64,000 nt of DNA from Liolophura sinensis (taxonomy: Eukaryota > Mollusca > Polyplacophora > Chitonida > Chitonidae), in contig NC_088300.1 in assembly GCF_032854445.1 (NCBI RefSeq), positions 63,464,984 through 63,528,983 on the forward strand, written 5' to 3'. Both the position numbers and the translations under genes were made by a program. Each line of letters starts with the position of its first letter. Positions within the stretch are counted from its first letter, which is position 1. Below the pieces are notes generated by a model that had not been told where the DNA came from, ran no database searches, and saw only the letters and a list, made by a program, of their open reading frames with translations. Positions 1 through 10,258 of this stretch are shown here, in pieces.

Positions 1-86
1 CGCCACGCCCTACCAAGCCATGGGTGGATTGACCGGCTTCTCTTCTCTGGCAGAGGGCTACATGCGCCTGGACCCCAGTGGCCGAG
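1..86 (+). CDS. Internal coding exon (partial) of an unrecognised gene
   Basis: Frame 2 is open across the stretch and reads as ordinary globular protein (begins ATPYQAMGGLTG, ends LDPSGR). It stops at a clean splice donor, GAG|GTAAGC, leaving one base of a split codon (phase 1). That base joins in phase to the exon at 561. Codon use and composition differ clearly from the AT-rich surroundings. The exon is open at the window edge, so its 5' limit and the bulk of the protein are outside. I do not recognise the family. No signal peptide, membrane segment or known motif is visible in this piece. Confidence 0.75.
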
Positions 87-560
87 GTAAGCTGCCTTTC
101 ATCAATTCGTTGTCACACGACCTTGTATTACGCTTATATACATGCTTCTAAACAATCTATGCCTTTAGGACTGGCAATATTTGGCACATCATACACGCAT
201 TTCCATTCACTAAGTTTCTAAACCCGACATGCATTTAGGATTATTTAATCATGGCTGCATTGGTGCAAGATTGATCCAGAAGACCATTTTTTCTGCATGT
301 GACAAACATGTCCCATTACAGAAATGATTTTTATTCACAAAATGAATAGAGAAATTCACAATTCCATATGTTTTGCATGGTTCTGAAACATTAATATTTC
401 CTCTATAACTCAAAATCCAATTCCATCTTCTGTGATTTGTTCTATATACTTATGTTGGAAGTATAAATGGTATAAGAGTCCATTTAAAGTATTTCAGCCA
501 CATTAGTTTTTGTTAAGTTTTGTATGCTTATGCTGACAATTCATTTGTTTACCTGTGAAG

Positions 561-674
561 GTGCACCACCGAAAGCCTTCCTCGAGCAGGCCATCACCGC
601 CCACGACAATCCTTTCCTCAGGGCCAATGTCCACTCTATAAAGGCGTACCAGATGGCAGGAAGATCGGATCGAG
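561..674 (+). CDS. Internal coding exon of the same unrecognised gene
   Basis: The exon lies between an acceptor ending TACCTGTGAAG and the donor CGAG|GTAAGC. It is 114 nt long, enters in phase 1 and leaves in phase 1. The encoded piece starts GAPPKAFLEQAITAHDNPF and ends AYQMAGRSDR; it is hydrophilic, probably helical and cytosolic. The upstream intron is 474 bp, and the reading frame carries across it without a break, which is the main support. The reverse-strand frame at 541-999 covers the same DNA but has no splice logic and is a shadow. Family not recognised. Confidence 0.8.
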
Positions 675-1512
675 GTAAGCTAGGTTGGCCCGTGTCCCCA
701 ACATTTATTTTTGTTTTTGACATTATGCATACAGTTCGTTGTTCAAGTTGTATTTCTTCACATACCTTACTCCAGGGGTCGAAAACTGAGTATTCTGCGT
801 GGCACTTATATGACACTATAGGCTGAAAAGAGAAAATATTTTCTATCTGGTGGTGCTTGCTGCATAGTTTTGCGATTTTTTTTCGCCATACACGTAAAGC
901 CTGAACACAGCAAAGCTGGCATAAATCGCCGAGTCCATCGCGTCCTCCATCTTTAATACCCTGTAATATATGCTGGGGGTGTGTTGCCTCTCGGGGCAAT
1001 GAGAGTCTTTAAAACTGCCGGCTTGTTCGTGTTAACTCGGAACCTACGTCCAACATTCCGGTTTCCCGATCATCAAACGGAAAACGAACTGTACTGTTCG
1101 CTATCTTCTGGGAAGAAGAGTGTACGAACTGCACTTCGGCGGTTTCCGACGGCAATTCTCCTCCTAACACAGAAGACTTCAGGACTAGTTCTTAGACAAA
1201 ATGGAGTCGCCCACAGCGGATGTTGGCGCTGGCTTTATTTATAATTTATCAACTTGAGGTACACATTAGAAATTTTTTTATGGCATGCACCTGAGAGAGA
1301 ATGCATACTCTTTTCAATTTATTTGATTGATATTTAAATTTTCTTCTTCTTTAAAAGGAAAGTCAACACTAGACCAAATGTGTACACGCATTCCTAGTCC
1401 ATCCCCTTGCTTCCATGCAAGATGGTATCATTGCAGCCCAAAGTCTAGTATCCGGTACCAAACTTGTAGATAGCAGTGGCTGAGTTCTTAATGTATGGTA
1501 TAATTCATACAG

Positions 1513-1622
1513 CGTTAGCTCCGGACGACGAGGTGTTCGACGACCTCACTGAGAGGGTATCTGGCATGAGGAGACCTGGAGAGACCGACATGGATTACTT
1601 TGAAAGGCGTTACCAGGAAAGG
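1513..1622 (+). CDS. Internal coding exon of the same unrecognised gene
   Basis: The acceptor is TAATTCATACAG and the donor is AGG|GTAAGA. The 110-nt exon enters in phase 1 and leaves in phase 0. It encodes ALAPDDEVFDDLTERVSGMR, then RPGETDMDYFERRYQER. This is a strongly charged, acidic then Arg-rich stretch, likely helical. Phases match the exon at 561. The 838-bp intron upstream (675-1512) holds no other feature I can name. What follows is ambiguous: two acceptors downstream (at 1709 and 2311) both give an in-phase C-terminus. Confidence 0.8.
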
Positions 1623-1708
1623 GTAAGAAATCTCCACATTTTTAACATATTTCTTTGGGCATAGTTCTTCATATCATACAAAGTAACGTCAGTTATCTGT
1701 TTCCTCAG

Positions 1709-1756
1709 GCTAGAAAACAGAAGATATGCATGCTGGAACAGACAACAGGCCGTTGA
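1709..1756 (+). CDS. Possible alternative terminal exon
   Basis: After the polypyrimidine-rich acceptor TTATCTGTTTCCTCAG the frame reads ARKQKICMLEQTTGR and then TGA, in phase with the exon ending at 1622. The intron would be only 86 bp. Against it, the sequence just downstream looks like a decayed SINE, so this tail may be a chance exonisation or simply intron. The exon at 2311 gives a longer, more protein-like C-terminus and is preferred. RNA reads would decide between them. Confidence 0.3.
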   Translation, partial: ARKQKICMLEQTTGR

Positions 1757-1935
1757 CCAGTCAGGTTGCGTGTTCGATTTCAGATGCCTCTGATTCACAT
1801 GTGGCTTTATATCAGGCAGAAGGTTTCCTAATTTAAGGGTTTCCTCAACTAAATCTAACCGCCATGTTGTGAATGAAGTATATCTGAGTACACGATATGA
1901 CCGTTACCGAACAAATTCTCCATTAATAAATACAC
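1757..1935 (+). repeat. Decayed SINE-like remnant
   Basis: A B-box-like stretch (GGTTGCGTGTTCGATTTC near 1764) is followed after about 90 bp by a diverged version of the common SINE tail (CCGCCATGTTGTGAATGAAG, then ATCTGAGTACACG) and an AATAAATA end. Spacing and order match the intact family at 4192-4448. Divergence is high, so the assignment is tentative. Confidence 0.4.
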
Positions 1936-2310
1936 AGTGTGTCTCTTGAACATTAACAGTCACTTATTAATTAAAGTATTCATTTCATTAACGGCATAAT
2001 TTCAATCTGATTAAATAATATCGTATGTATATCACTTCCCTAAAAACGTTGTTACCATACGATCTGATTTTATTGAGATTGCGTATAAATATAGATTTCA
2101 TGGAATGCGATCGATTAGCTGTGTGTGTTTTTTACATTTTATTTGACACCATGCATGCCATGACGAACATGCCCATTGTCATAGTTTCTCCGCTCGCTTT
2201 GCAATATATTTATCATTACTAATATGCATATGTACCTCCTTTGTGATATTTAAATATGTATTTAAACAAAATAAACCACTGATATATATTCCACATGAAT
2301 TTTATTGTAG

Positions 2311-2424
2311 AGAAAAAACGAGGTCAAAGGCAAAGCAATCGAAGGACCATCAACGACAGGTCGCAGAAACCCAGCAAAAGCGGTTTCTTCTGGATCGGCG
2401 AAATCCAAGTCATCTAGAAAATGA
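2311..2424 (+). CDS. Preferred terminal coding exon of the first gene
   Basis: The acceptor is GAATTTTATTGTAG. The frame, entered in phase 0 from the exon ending at 1622, reads RKNEVKGKAIEGPSTTGRRN, then PAKAVSSGSAKSKSSRK and TGA at 2422-2424. The result is a 37-residue basic, Ser/Lys-rich disordered tail, a typical protein C-terminus. The other two frames are not in phase. With the upstream exons it gives about 140 residues of visible C-terminal protein. The inferred intron is 688 bp and contains the SINE-like remnant and the rival exon. No function is proposed. Confidence 0.55.
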   Translation, partial: RKNEVKGKAIEGPSTTGRRNPAKAVSSGSAKSKSSRK

Positions 2425-2695
2425 TGCCAAGATCCTTCCACATTAACATCGTGAGACGTAAAGGCGTGTTTGGAATGACTGGTGGTTGTGGACCACGATG
2501 TATATGTAAACCACCCATTGCAAGGCAGAGAGCGTATATGTAAAACGCGCAGCTCCTCAAATTACAAAGATATACGGTCTAAATAATATGAGTAGAACCC
2601 TTCTGATAATAATATTAACAAATCATTAGTTACATTTTACAGTATTACATCATGTTAATAACATATGAACCTACAAAGCCTGAAGATAATTTTGA

Positions 2696-2701
2696 AATAA
2701 A
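2696..2701 (+). other. Candidate polyadenylation signal of the first gene
   Basis: An AATAAA hexamer lies about 270 bp after the preferred stop codon and is followed by a T-rich stretch (TTCTTCTTTTGT). Other AATAAA hexamers occur at 1925 and nearby in AT-rich sequence, so this one is only the most convenient. The span 2425-3038 holds nothing else I recognise. Confidence 0.3.
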
Positions 2702-3038
2702 AATTCTTCTTTTGTAACGATGTTGCCATCGAAATATTATTTTTTTTTAAATAAAAATTGGTATAAAGCAGTGACCTCTTCAAATCTATGCATCAACATC
2801 GGTGCCATTCATTCTGATGGTTCTATATCTTTTCGTTCAGAATCTAAAATAGTTATATATTAAAGCTTTACATGTGCAAAATTATGTAGGCCTACACATT
2901 CACCTCCAGTGGTTTATGATGAAATATTGGCTCGACATTTTTAACAGATAGATCAATGCCAAACTTTACCAGTGTGTGTTATTGAGGTTTAGATGGTTTA
3001 GCCATGTGGCGATAGTATCAACTTCAGTCTAACAGCTT

Positions 3039-3398
3039 ACTCAAGTCTGTGCATGTATGCATGCCTGGTGTTTAACGTTGTAGTTAGCCATTTTTCAGTG
3101 ATGTAACGAGGAATCGTCATTAAGTGAGTGTACATATGCTCTTGGCAAAGCAAGTGCATGCCGCCAAAGCGCTGCCACCACTGACGTGTCAAGCCGAAAC
3201 ACCAGACACGACATCCCAACCAGTCACATTATACTGACACCGGGCCAACGAATCATGTTTCCTTAGAACTCTAACTTCTCAGTGTTGAGCGCTAAGCAAG
3301 ACAGCGGCAGTTAGCATTTTAAAAGTCTTTTTTATGACCCGACCCGGCCTAGTTTGACCCCAGGTCTCCGGACTTCGAAGGCCGAACTCAAGTCTGTG
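3039..3398 (-). repeat. tRNA-derived SINE, family B, with target-site duplication
   Basis: The body (3052-3385) is flanked by identical 13-bp copies of ACTCAAGTCTGTG at 3039-3051 and 3386-3398. Read on the minus strand, it starts near a tRNA-like head with a degenerate B box. It continues through the family's central part (TCAGTATAATGTGACTGG) and ends in CAACGTTAAACACCAGGC. The same family is seen at 14724-15066, 42582-42883 and 47370-47640. The perfect duplication marks it as a retroposed insertion, although the body is diverged. Confidence 0.85.
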
Positions 3399-3659
3399 TG
3401 TATTCGTAATGATTTTATGTGCACTTCACCCCAACAATAGAATTCTGACAAACTTAAGAGGATCTAAAGCTACCTGCTGATATGAAAAAACACTGATAAT
3501 AGTCCAGACAAGGGAAAGTACAGGAAATGTAGCGTGTTGACAAATGATGACAAATTTACCATTTCTTGTTGAGCTCAGTATGTAGATAGATGTCTGTTTG
3601 CATAGCATATAGTGTTACTTTTGACATGGGTACTGTTGTATAACGACAAATTCCGATCT

Positions 3660-3740
3660 CACTGCTTGTACATTCTTAGTTCTGCCTCACTAAAACGCCA
3701 TGCTGAAGACACCAGACAGGACACCTCACCTACTCACTGG
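3660..3740 (-). repeat. Family B SINE fragment
   Basis: A short piece (CTGCCTCACTAAAACGCCAT, then AAGACACCAGACAGGACACC) resembles the middle of the family B SINE at 3052-3385 in the same minus orientation. No ends or duplication are visible. The span 3741-4177 has nothing recognisable. Confidence 0.4.
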
Positions 3741-4177
3741 AGATGCCGACATACCAGCCCTTGGACCTAAGTCAAAATTTCTAGTCACTTTAAAATTGTT
3801 ATTTCTGACGTAAGAAGGTCAATGTATTGCTTGACAACTTAAATTATGGGGCAAGTTATTGTAATACAAATTTCAGCTAAAATAACAGAAAGGAACATAT
3901 CTTATTTTGACTTAAGTCTAAGATCGCTTCATGATCCCGGCGCCTGTTCTTGTCCCTTTGTGCTTAAAGCTAAACACCACACTAGCATGAAGAACATGTC
4001 AGATGAAAGATCATTAAATATGGCCCGGGAAAATAGTCTAATTTACTGTTTTAGAATAATTTTCGACCTCGTAAAATGCATTTGCAGTGTTGGATTCTAC
4101 TGTGACCTTTGCTGTATTTGGATCATTGATGTTACTTCAGCATCTTGTCACTTGGTACACATAGGTTGCTATATTTC

Positions 4178-4462
4178 ATCATTCAAAAATGGGGGCCTAC
4201 GTGGCTCAGTTGGTTAGCGCGCTAGCGCAGCGTAATGACTCAGGAGTATTTCACCAATGCGGTCACTGTGAGCTCAAGTCCAGCTCATGCTGGCTTCCTC
4301 TCCGGCCGTACGTGGGAAGGTCTACCAGCAACCTGCGGATGGTCGTGGGTTTCCCCTGGGCTGTGCCCGGTTTCCACCCGCTATAATGCTGGCCGCCGTC
4401 GTATAAGTGAAATATTCTTGAGCACGGCGTAAACACCAATCAAAAAAAATCATTCAAAAATG
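4178..4462 (+). repeat. Full-length tRNA-derived SINE, family A, with target-site duplication
   Basis: The 14-bp duplication ATCATTCAAAAATG sits at 4178-4191 and 4449-4462 around a 257-bp body. The head has a pol III A box (TGGCTCAGTTGGTTAGCGCG) and a B-box region (GAGCTCAAGTCCAGCTC). The body contains CCTGCGGATGGTCGTGGG, and the 3' part is CGTATAAGTGAAATATTC, then the CACGGCGTAAACACCAATC tail and an A run. It is the best-preserved family A copy here and serves as the reference for the others. Confidence 0.92.
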
Positions 4463-5409
4463 CATCTTCATTTAAAGCTATGAATGCATTCAACTAATGG
4501 ACCTTGAACCGAACTATTTCCAGTCAAAAATATAGCTGTGACGTCACTGATATCCTCTGGGTCCCAACAGATCACCATAGAATCCTATGTTTTAAATGCA
4601 CTTAGAAAAGTTTCCAAAAAACAAATCGAACTATTTTCATGGACAGTGCTTAATGGTCTTTAATCTGATAAATACTTTACTTTAGTGTTTTCTTTGCCTT
4701 TAATGCTAAGCGCGATGGAACCATATTTTCTCCATCTTTAGACCATGTGAACCTTTTATAAGTACAGTATCCAACATTTGTTAGTGTTTGGCAACATCGC
4801 TTAAAATATATTGTCTAATATGGTTATAGCATGGCGATATATTGCGATCAAACAGGAAGTGTGGCGAATGAATAATTTCCTGTATAACTCAGTCCAACAT
4901 TCTCCTGTCACACACACTCAAAATAATCATAAAAACCCAGTCGAAACATTTCATTAACTCATTTTGCAAGTATTTATCGGAGTTTTTTTCTCGGAATCCT
5001 ATGCATCATACAGAGCCTTCTGCGATTTAAACTATTTGGACACTTCGTGCTGTGGTTTATGAAAGTAAAACTGACATTTTCATATTTTTCAATGTAAAGC
5101 GGTCGAAATCTAATCACTTACACAAGAATATCATACCACTAACCAATAAAGGCAAACCATTTTCCGATGGTGGTATTTGTAACTGGATCTGCATTTAAAT
5201 ATGGAATAAAAATTCTTGAGAAAATTCTTTGATGGAGAAATAAATCTGCTCTAGAATTCCTGTGTCCCGCGCACTCAAGTTCAGGGGCTATAACTCTTAA
5301 AAGGCTAGAAAGGTACATAGTGGCGTCCCTTTAAACTTCCTGCGGAATAAATAAATAACTGAATAAATTTATTTCATTCCATGAAGTCCTATGCACTACT
5401 TATATTAAT

Positions 5410-5625
5410 TCACATATACGAGTGCCGATAGCATAATGGTGATCTAAACCAACGTGAAGATCTGTTGTCTTCTGCCAATATGATCAAATGTGGGAAAGTT
5501 TGTCCATGACTTGCCAAAGGTCCGCGGTTTACGCCAGGTAATTTGATTTCCCCTATTTATAAAACTGACCACCAACGTTCAAGTGAAAGCCTTCAGTTAA
5601 GCATCAATGAAATAAATAAATAAAA
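5410..5625 (+). repeat. SINE, family C, diverged
   Basis: A tRNA-like start (GCCGATAGCATAATGGTGAT) leads through GGTCCGCGGTTTACGCC and ATAAAACTGACCACCAACG to a tail ending in AAATAAATAAATAAA. The tail half resembles family A but the body differs; similar tails occur near 22.2, 29.1 and 56.9 kb. No clear duplication. The stretch before it (4463-5409) shows nothing recognisable. Confidence 0.55.
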
Positions 5626-6974
5626 TATTTGTCTTTACAATATTCATTGTCTTGCAGTCTTATACACATACCTACACTGCAAATATTAACGACGCATGCC
5701 ATGTATTTGTAAAAACACACGCATTAATGTGCAAAGGCCTTGCTGTTTTTATTTGAACGCAGACGTTTTTTCCATTGCGCGTTAGGGGCCTACATGTATA
5801 CGGTGGGACAATACACGAATACGTTTTTGTTAAAACATTGGCTGGCATCCTTTTCATAACATCGACGTTTTCAGTAAATTATTTCCAATGTTTTCTCCAA
5901 AAAAAATTGTGTTTTATAGAAACGTGACATGTATAATAGACTCGTCAGATAGCTGTTTTCGTTTTAACATACATGCAAGGTTTTGCGGAGTATTACTTCT
6001 AATGTTTAATACAAGGTCATTGTCCAGTGTACGTCAGTAATGTCATTCTAGCTCACATCCCCTTTAATTGAAGGCCACCGTTCTAAACTGAGGCAGTCTG
6101 GCTCTCCCCAGACAACGTGGGTCCGCTATGATTGCGTGTTGGTCACATAAACCCTAACTGTGTGTGTAGTGGGATTACAACGACGCCAGTTTTTCAGATC
6201 AAGTGGAACTGCGTACGCACATGTATTTATACTAATCAGAAATCAGCGTCTGTGTGTTGCCGACCTTTAGGCTCAAACTTACATGAGGCCTATATATGCT
6301 AGCACCAGGTCAAAGTTGCGTGTAAGTATGCACAATCTAAAGTTTTCAGCACGTTGGGACAGGATTTCGAGATCAATATCTTGGACGGCAGCGTTCTCCA
6401 TGCAGTGGGTTATTCCAATAGATGGTTTTTGCCGACTTTTGACCAATGAAGTCAGATATCCAGTCTCGGGATAATGAGCTTGTTTACGCCGTGGGCTCAC
6501 GAGAATCGTGGACCATCAGTTTTCATTATTCAGAATGATGTTATTTTTCTACTGTTGACCGCAGAGCGGTAAATCCTTTAAATATGAAATGTAGATGATT
6601 GACAACATGGATAAGTCCACTGACCAGTGAGCTACACTTTGTTTACAGTTTCATATAAATGACAAAAGTTCCAAACTGTAATATTATAACTTTTTCAGCA
6701 TTAACACAGGCTAAATTATAATCAGACACTAGTATATTAAACTTGAGAATTTGAACGTTATGAAATGTAAGCTGATAAAATTTATACATTTTGAATGCTG
6801 ACATTTTATCAAGGAAGCTTTCAACTTTCCAAATAATATTTACTGGACAGACGGCTATATTAAAATATGTCTAATACTTGACGTCCCTGGATGGCTAACT
6901 TCATTGTTAGATTGGTGACATCTACATAGTCAGTTAAATCTATTCAGTTTTGTAAACCTACTGATATCATATTA
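5626..6974. other. Non-coding stretch with no recognised feature
   Basis: AT-rich sequence with scattered short open frames on both strands (for example 6279-6500) that lack splice or family support. No repeat, RNA gene or intact SINE was recognised. Confidence 0.5.
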
Positions 6975-7240
6975 TAGCTCGCTGAAGGCCGCTCAGTGAT
7001 AGCCACTAATCAATCGTCTGTGGACAGATTGTCGTCTTACCACTGCCATTCTCAGTCTTCATCACACCCTTCTCCTTATCACAGAAAAAAAACATGCTTT
7101 ATTAGAGAGTCCTTGAAGTCTTCGTCATTTCCACTTTACAACCAGATCGGGCAATCTACTGACGTGGCGCGAATGCGGGAAGCTAATATTTCACAGCGAT
7201 ACTTAGCGGCTAACAGTCTGTGACTTACTACTTTTACTGA
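6975..7240 (-). repeat. Dispersed repeat R1, copy 1
   Basis: The segment from TATAGCTCGCTGAAGGCCG through CAATCGTCTGTGGACAGA and CACACCCTTCTCCTTATCAC to CACAGCGATACTTAGCGGC matches the segments at 24815-25180 (same orientation) and at 44740-45140 and 58905-59290 (opposite). Orientation is defined so that the latter two are plus. R1 belongs to the large repeat unit described at 34675-46440, so this is an isolated piece of it. The open frame at 6996-7223 is not preserved in the other copies. Confidence 0.8.
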
Positions 7241-7406
7241 ACCTTTCAGCTGATGTTTGCTCTGTAACTTCCAATACCCACTAGTCCCGCTATATGGCCA
7301 TTACAACACAAATGATGCACGATAGTGGGAATCCCCGAGGCGCCAACACACCAACCTGTAACAATGTCACGTGTACACCGTGCATCTACAACCTTTCCCT
7401 AAACAT

Positions 7407-7984
7407 AGCCCCAGGAGCTACTTCAACTCCTCTCATTATATTAGGCTGGCGGAGTATCGTAGCCACAGGGGGAACCAATGGTAAACCATACACCGATTCA
7501 CGTCATGTCCGATAAGTCCTTTCCAATGGCTGCAGTCCAAAAGTGGTGTCAACTTTGGCTCTTACCAGTCAGCTCACCCACGCACGCATTATCTCACATA
7601 TATTCCACTAGGTAAGGACACACGAGACCCAAATTTACCTCACAGTCATCGCTAAAGCAGCAGCCATTTTGCCTTCACCACAGTTATCGGCCTTGAAAAA
7701 GTTATTGTTCCTAGATGGCGCATGTGGGTTAAACCTGAGAAGCCTTGTATAGAAATGGTCTGCCGTGAATACGAGGCTGGTGTGCCATTGCTGAATGGAC
7801 CACACCTGGGATGTTGCGTGTGAGGGCGAGTTGAAAAATAACAACCAAAGCTGACACCACTTTTGGACTGCAGCCATTGTTTGGAAAGAACTTTTCGAAC
7901 ATGGTGTGAATCGGTGAGCCCCCGTGGCTACGATACTCCGCCAGCCCAATATAAAGAGAGGGGTTGAAGTAGCCACCTGGGGCT
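7407..7984. repeat. Long inverted repeat with arms of about 200 bp
   Basis: The left arm (about 7407-7612) and the right arm (about 7797-7984) are reverse complements with moderate divergence. Shared blocks include GGCTGGCGGAGTATCGTAGC and GGCTGCAGTCCAAAAGTGGT. The left arm has an extra stretch of roughly 20 bp near 7472. The central spacer is about 185 bp. Open frames on the minus strand (7635-7976 and 7729-8070) cross the right arm in different frames and show no recognised family. Confidence 0.8.
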
Positions 7985-8443
7985 AACCTAAACAGCGATT
8001 TTCGATTAAAAAAGTCAAAAAAAATTCTAAAAGTGGCGGTGAGTGGATTTTGAAGGCAACCAACTTGCAATTACATCAGGAACATTTTGTTTTAACCACC
8101 CGTCAGACGGTGATGGTATACAGTAATGCCAAATGGAAAATAATGTAGGCCTATGTATCGTAGGCAGCTCAAATACATTTGTTCCATACGCCATTTGTTC
8201 TTTTCACTGAGAAAGAAAAATAGACAGGTGAAATTATAATTTAAATTCGATGGATCTCCATAATACTAGTTGGAGAGGAATAGTTTACACATTTTCGTAG
8301 TTATGTCATTTACTACATTACTGAATGAAGGTATAATACTGCTAATATTGCTATATCTGATTCAGTTGTCTGTGAAAGTATTTGTAACTATAGCCCTATG
8401 CCCTGCTGCTGTCCTTCCCCATTAACTTGTCTGCATTCTGCAG

Positions 8444-8461
8444 GTCTTGGTAATGATCAAG
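8444..8461 (+). CDS. Candidate 18-nt micro-exon
   Basis: A strong acceptor (TTGTCTGCATTCTGCAG) and a strong donor (CAAG|GTAAGG) bracket 18 nt, phase 1 in and phase 1 out, encoding GLGNDQ with the split codon. Phases link to the candidate at 9927-9958 and then 10259-10303. Whether these form a gene, or distant alternative exons of the first gene, cannot be told. Chance pairing of splice sites is possible. Confidence 0.25.
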
Positions 8462-8899
8462 GTAAGGCTTACGAATTACTCACCAGTTTCTAACCTCAGC
8501 TGTATTTGTAAATTAAACGAGAAAATTAAGAGACGGAGTCAGGCGATGTGTAACCTACTAATAAAATACATCACTTCACGCTAACAGTTGGTTTACTTTT
8601 ATCCCCCAAGCCATTTGAAGTTCCTCAGAGTTAGCTAAGACTCTCAAAGCCAGTGTCCGCTAATCAGACTTGGTAGACACGCCACAGGGCGATAGAAGGA
8701 TGAAATCAGCCAAGTGTATATATGGGTGTTAATAAATAATCTTAACTGTTTTTAAAACTGCAACTGTAAACATTTTAGCGCATCAGTCTGAGCTTAAGGA
8801 CGTTAAGAATAATCTTGTAACCTGATTGAAAGACTCTTCCACACATGGAGAAACCACACGCAGGCTTTTTGTCACAAGCTTTCTGTCATGCCAGACAGA

Positions 8900-9235
8900 T
8901 GGCCGTGACCGAGTGGTTAAGGCGCTTGCCTTTTCTATTTCTTTATTTATTTACTTGTGTATTTATTTATTATTTGATTAATATTCTACGCCGTACCGTT
9001 TGCCTTTTCCACTGTTCGCGGGGCCCTGTCGACAAGAGGAGCTCGCCGACTCCCGTGTTTCAGTGGCGTTTTGCCCAGTCTTAAGTTCCTTGAAGACCAT
9101 TGTTCTCCCTCAGCAACATGGGGTTTCATTCGTCAAATGAGGTAACACACCACAAACTGACCTAATCAGTCAAACATTCTTGAGTAAAGGGGGGATAAGC
9201 AACAGTCAAATAAATCATGTGGTGCCATTCTATTT
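8900..9235 (+). repeat. SINE with tRNA-like head, interrupted by a nested insertion
   Basis: The head GGCCGTGACCGAGTGGTTAA resembles the 5' half of a Leu/Ser-type tRNA with an A box. It is broken at 8936 by the nested insertion and resumes at 9010. The far end has a decayed tail (TCAAACATTCTTGAGTAAAG, then CAACAGTCAAATAAATC) of the common SINE type. No intact tRNA fold is possible across the interrupted head, so it is not a tRNA gene. Confidence 0.6.
8926..9009 (-). repeat. 5'-truncated SINE tail with 10-bp target-site duplication
   Basis: TTGCCTTTTC occurs at 8926-8935 and again at 9000-9009. The 64 bp between them, read on the minus strand, is the 3' end of a family A type SINE (ACGGTACGGCGTAGAATATT, then ATCAAATAATAAATAAAT). 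It is a short retroposed tail inserted into the older SINE. Confidence 0.8.
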
Positions 9236-9926
9236 TATTTCAATAAAAATCATCATATAAAGTGCAATTTACACACTGATTAAAAACTCAATTGTCGTGA
9301 CATTTTCACGACGATTTTCAGTGGTATCGTAAGAAGTGAAGATCATAACAATATCCGTTTGATCTGAACCTAAGAAACGCACAAACTGTGGGCGTTCTAT
9401 AAAGCATTAAGAATTCGGTGAATTTCTTGGACAAATTGCACAGCGTGATCGCAGCAGGACTAGAGTATATCCCAGCGGAAACATTAACTGTAGCTATAAC
9501 AGTTAATAGCTCCTCTCATAGAGTACTTATTTATGACTCGCAAAGGATACACATACATCGTTAGATCTGCGAAAACTGTTTGTAAGATCTTGTGTATTTT
9601 CAGATAGAAACTATACCCACGAGATTTCCATATACTGACAGAAATGGAATTGGTGTGGAAAGTAACTGAGCGTCCCACAAACTAGTTTAACAGTTCTACC
9701 ATGGAAAATTGCAGCAATTTGCTTTTGACATGAGTAACAAATCTCTCTTGCTAGTATTTCCGGAATATCGAGTTAACAGTGATTGATGTGGTGAAAAACG
9801 GACTCGCGGGACAAATCTGCTAGAAATTGCTCATGCAAAAGTAAACATTTCGATTTAAGATAATGCCAACATTTATTTCTTCCAATTCTGATCTTTTACT
9901 TGTTTTTCTGTTATGTCTCTTTTAAG

Positions 9927-9958
9927 GACAAATGAATGCTTCAGCCAAACCTGTGAAG
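9927..9958 (+). CDS. Candidate 32-nt exon
   Basis: The acceptor TATGTCTCTTTTAAG and donor GAAG|GTGACT bracket 32 nt. The exon enters in phase 1 and leaves in phase 0, giving GQMNASAKPVK when joined to the 8444 candidate. The agreement of phases across three candidates is the only support. An open stretch after another acceptor at 10049 runs to TGA at 10166-10168 and is also in phase. Confidence 0.22.
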
Positions 9959-10258
9959 GTGACTCAAGTCTCTTTAATTGTGCACTTAGTTTCTGTTCTA
10001 TACTTGTAGTCTAGATTATTGTACATTATTCATTTCTTCGATACACAGGACACGCTGATTCCGAGGAAGGATATTACAGCAAATGAACACAACGGATATA
10101 TTATGATTGCCATTCCTGATTGCACGATCTTCTCGTTAAACGTCTTTGTATTTCAAAACAGTGCGTGAACAAAAATAAATAATAAATAAGATAAAATTGT
10201 AATATCCTGAAGATGAATTCTGCGCACAGTGAGCTTACTCCCGACATTTTTCTTACAG

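Noticed and set aside
541-999. Open frame of 152 codons on the minus strand across the second exon of the first gene
   Set aside because: It overlaps a well-supported plus-strand exon with correct splice sites and phases, shows no family features and extends into intron; a shadow frame.
7635-8070. Two overlapping minus-strand frames of 113 codons in the inverted repeat
   Set aside because: Different frames share the same DNA and the left arm of the inverted repeat does not keep either frame; no recognisable protein.
8908-8935. Possible tRNA gene (A-box-like GTGACCGAGTGGTTAAGGCG)
   Set aside because: The tRNA-like head is interrupted and followed by SINE sequence; no full cloverleaf can form.
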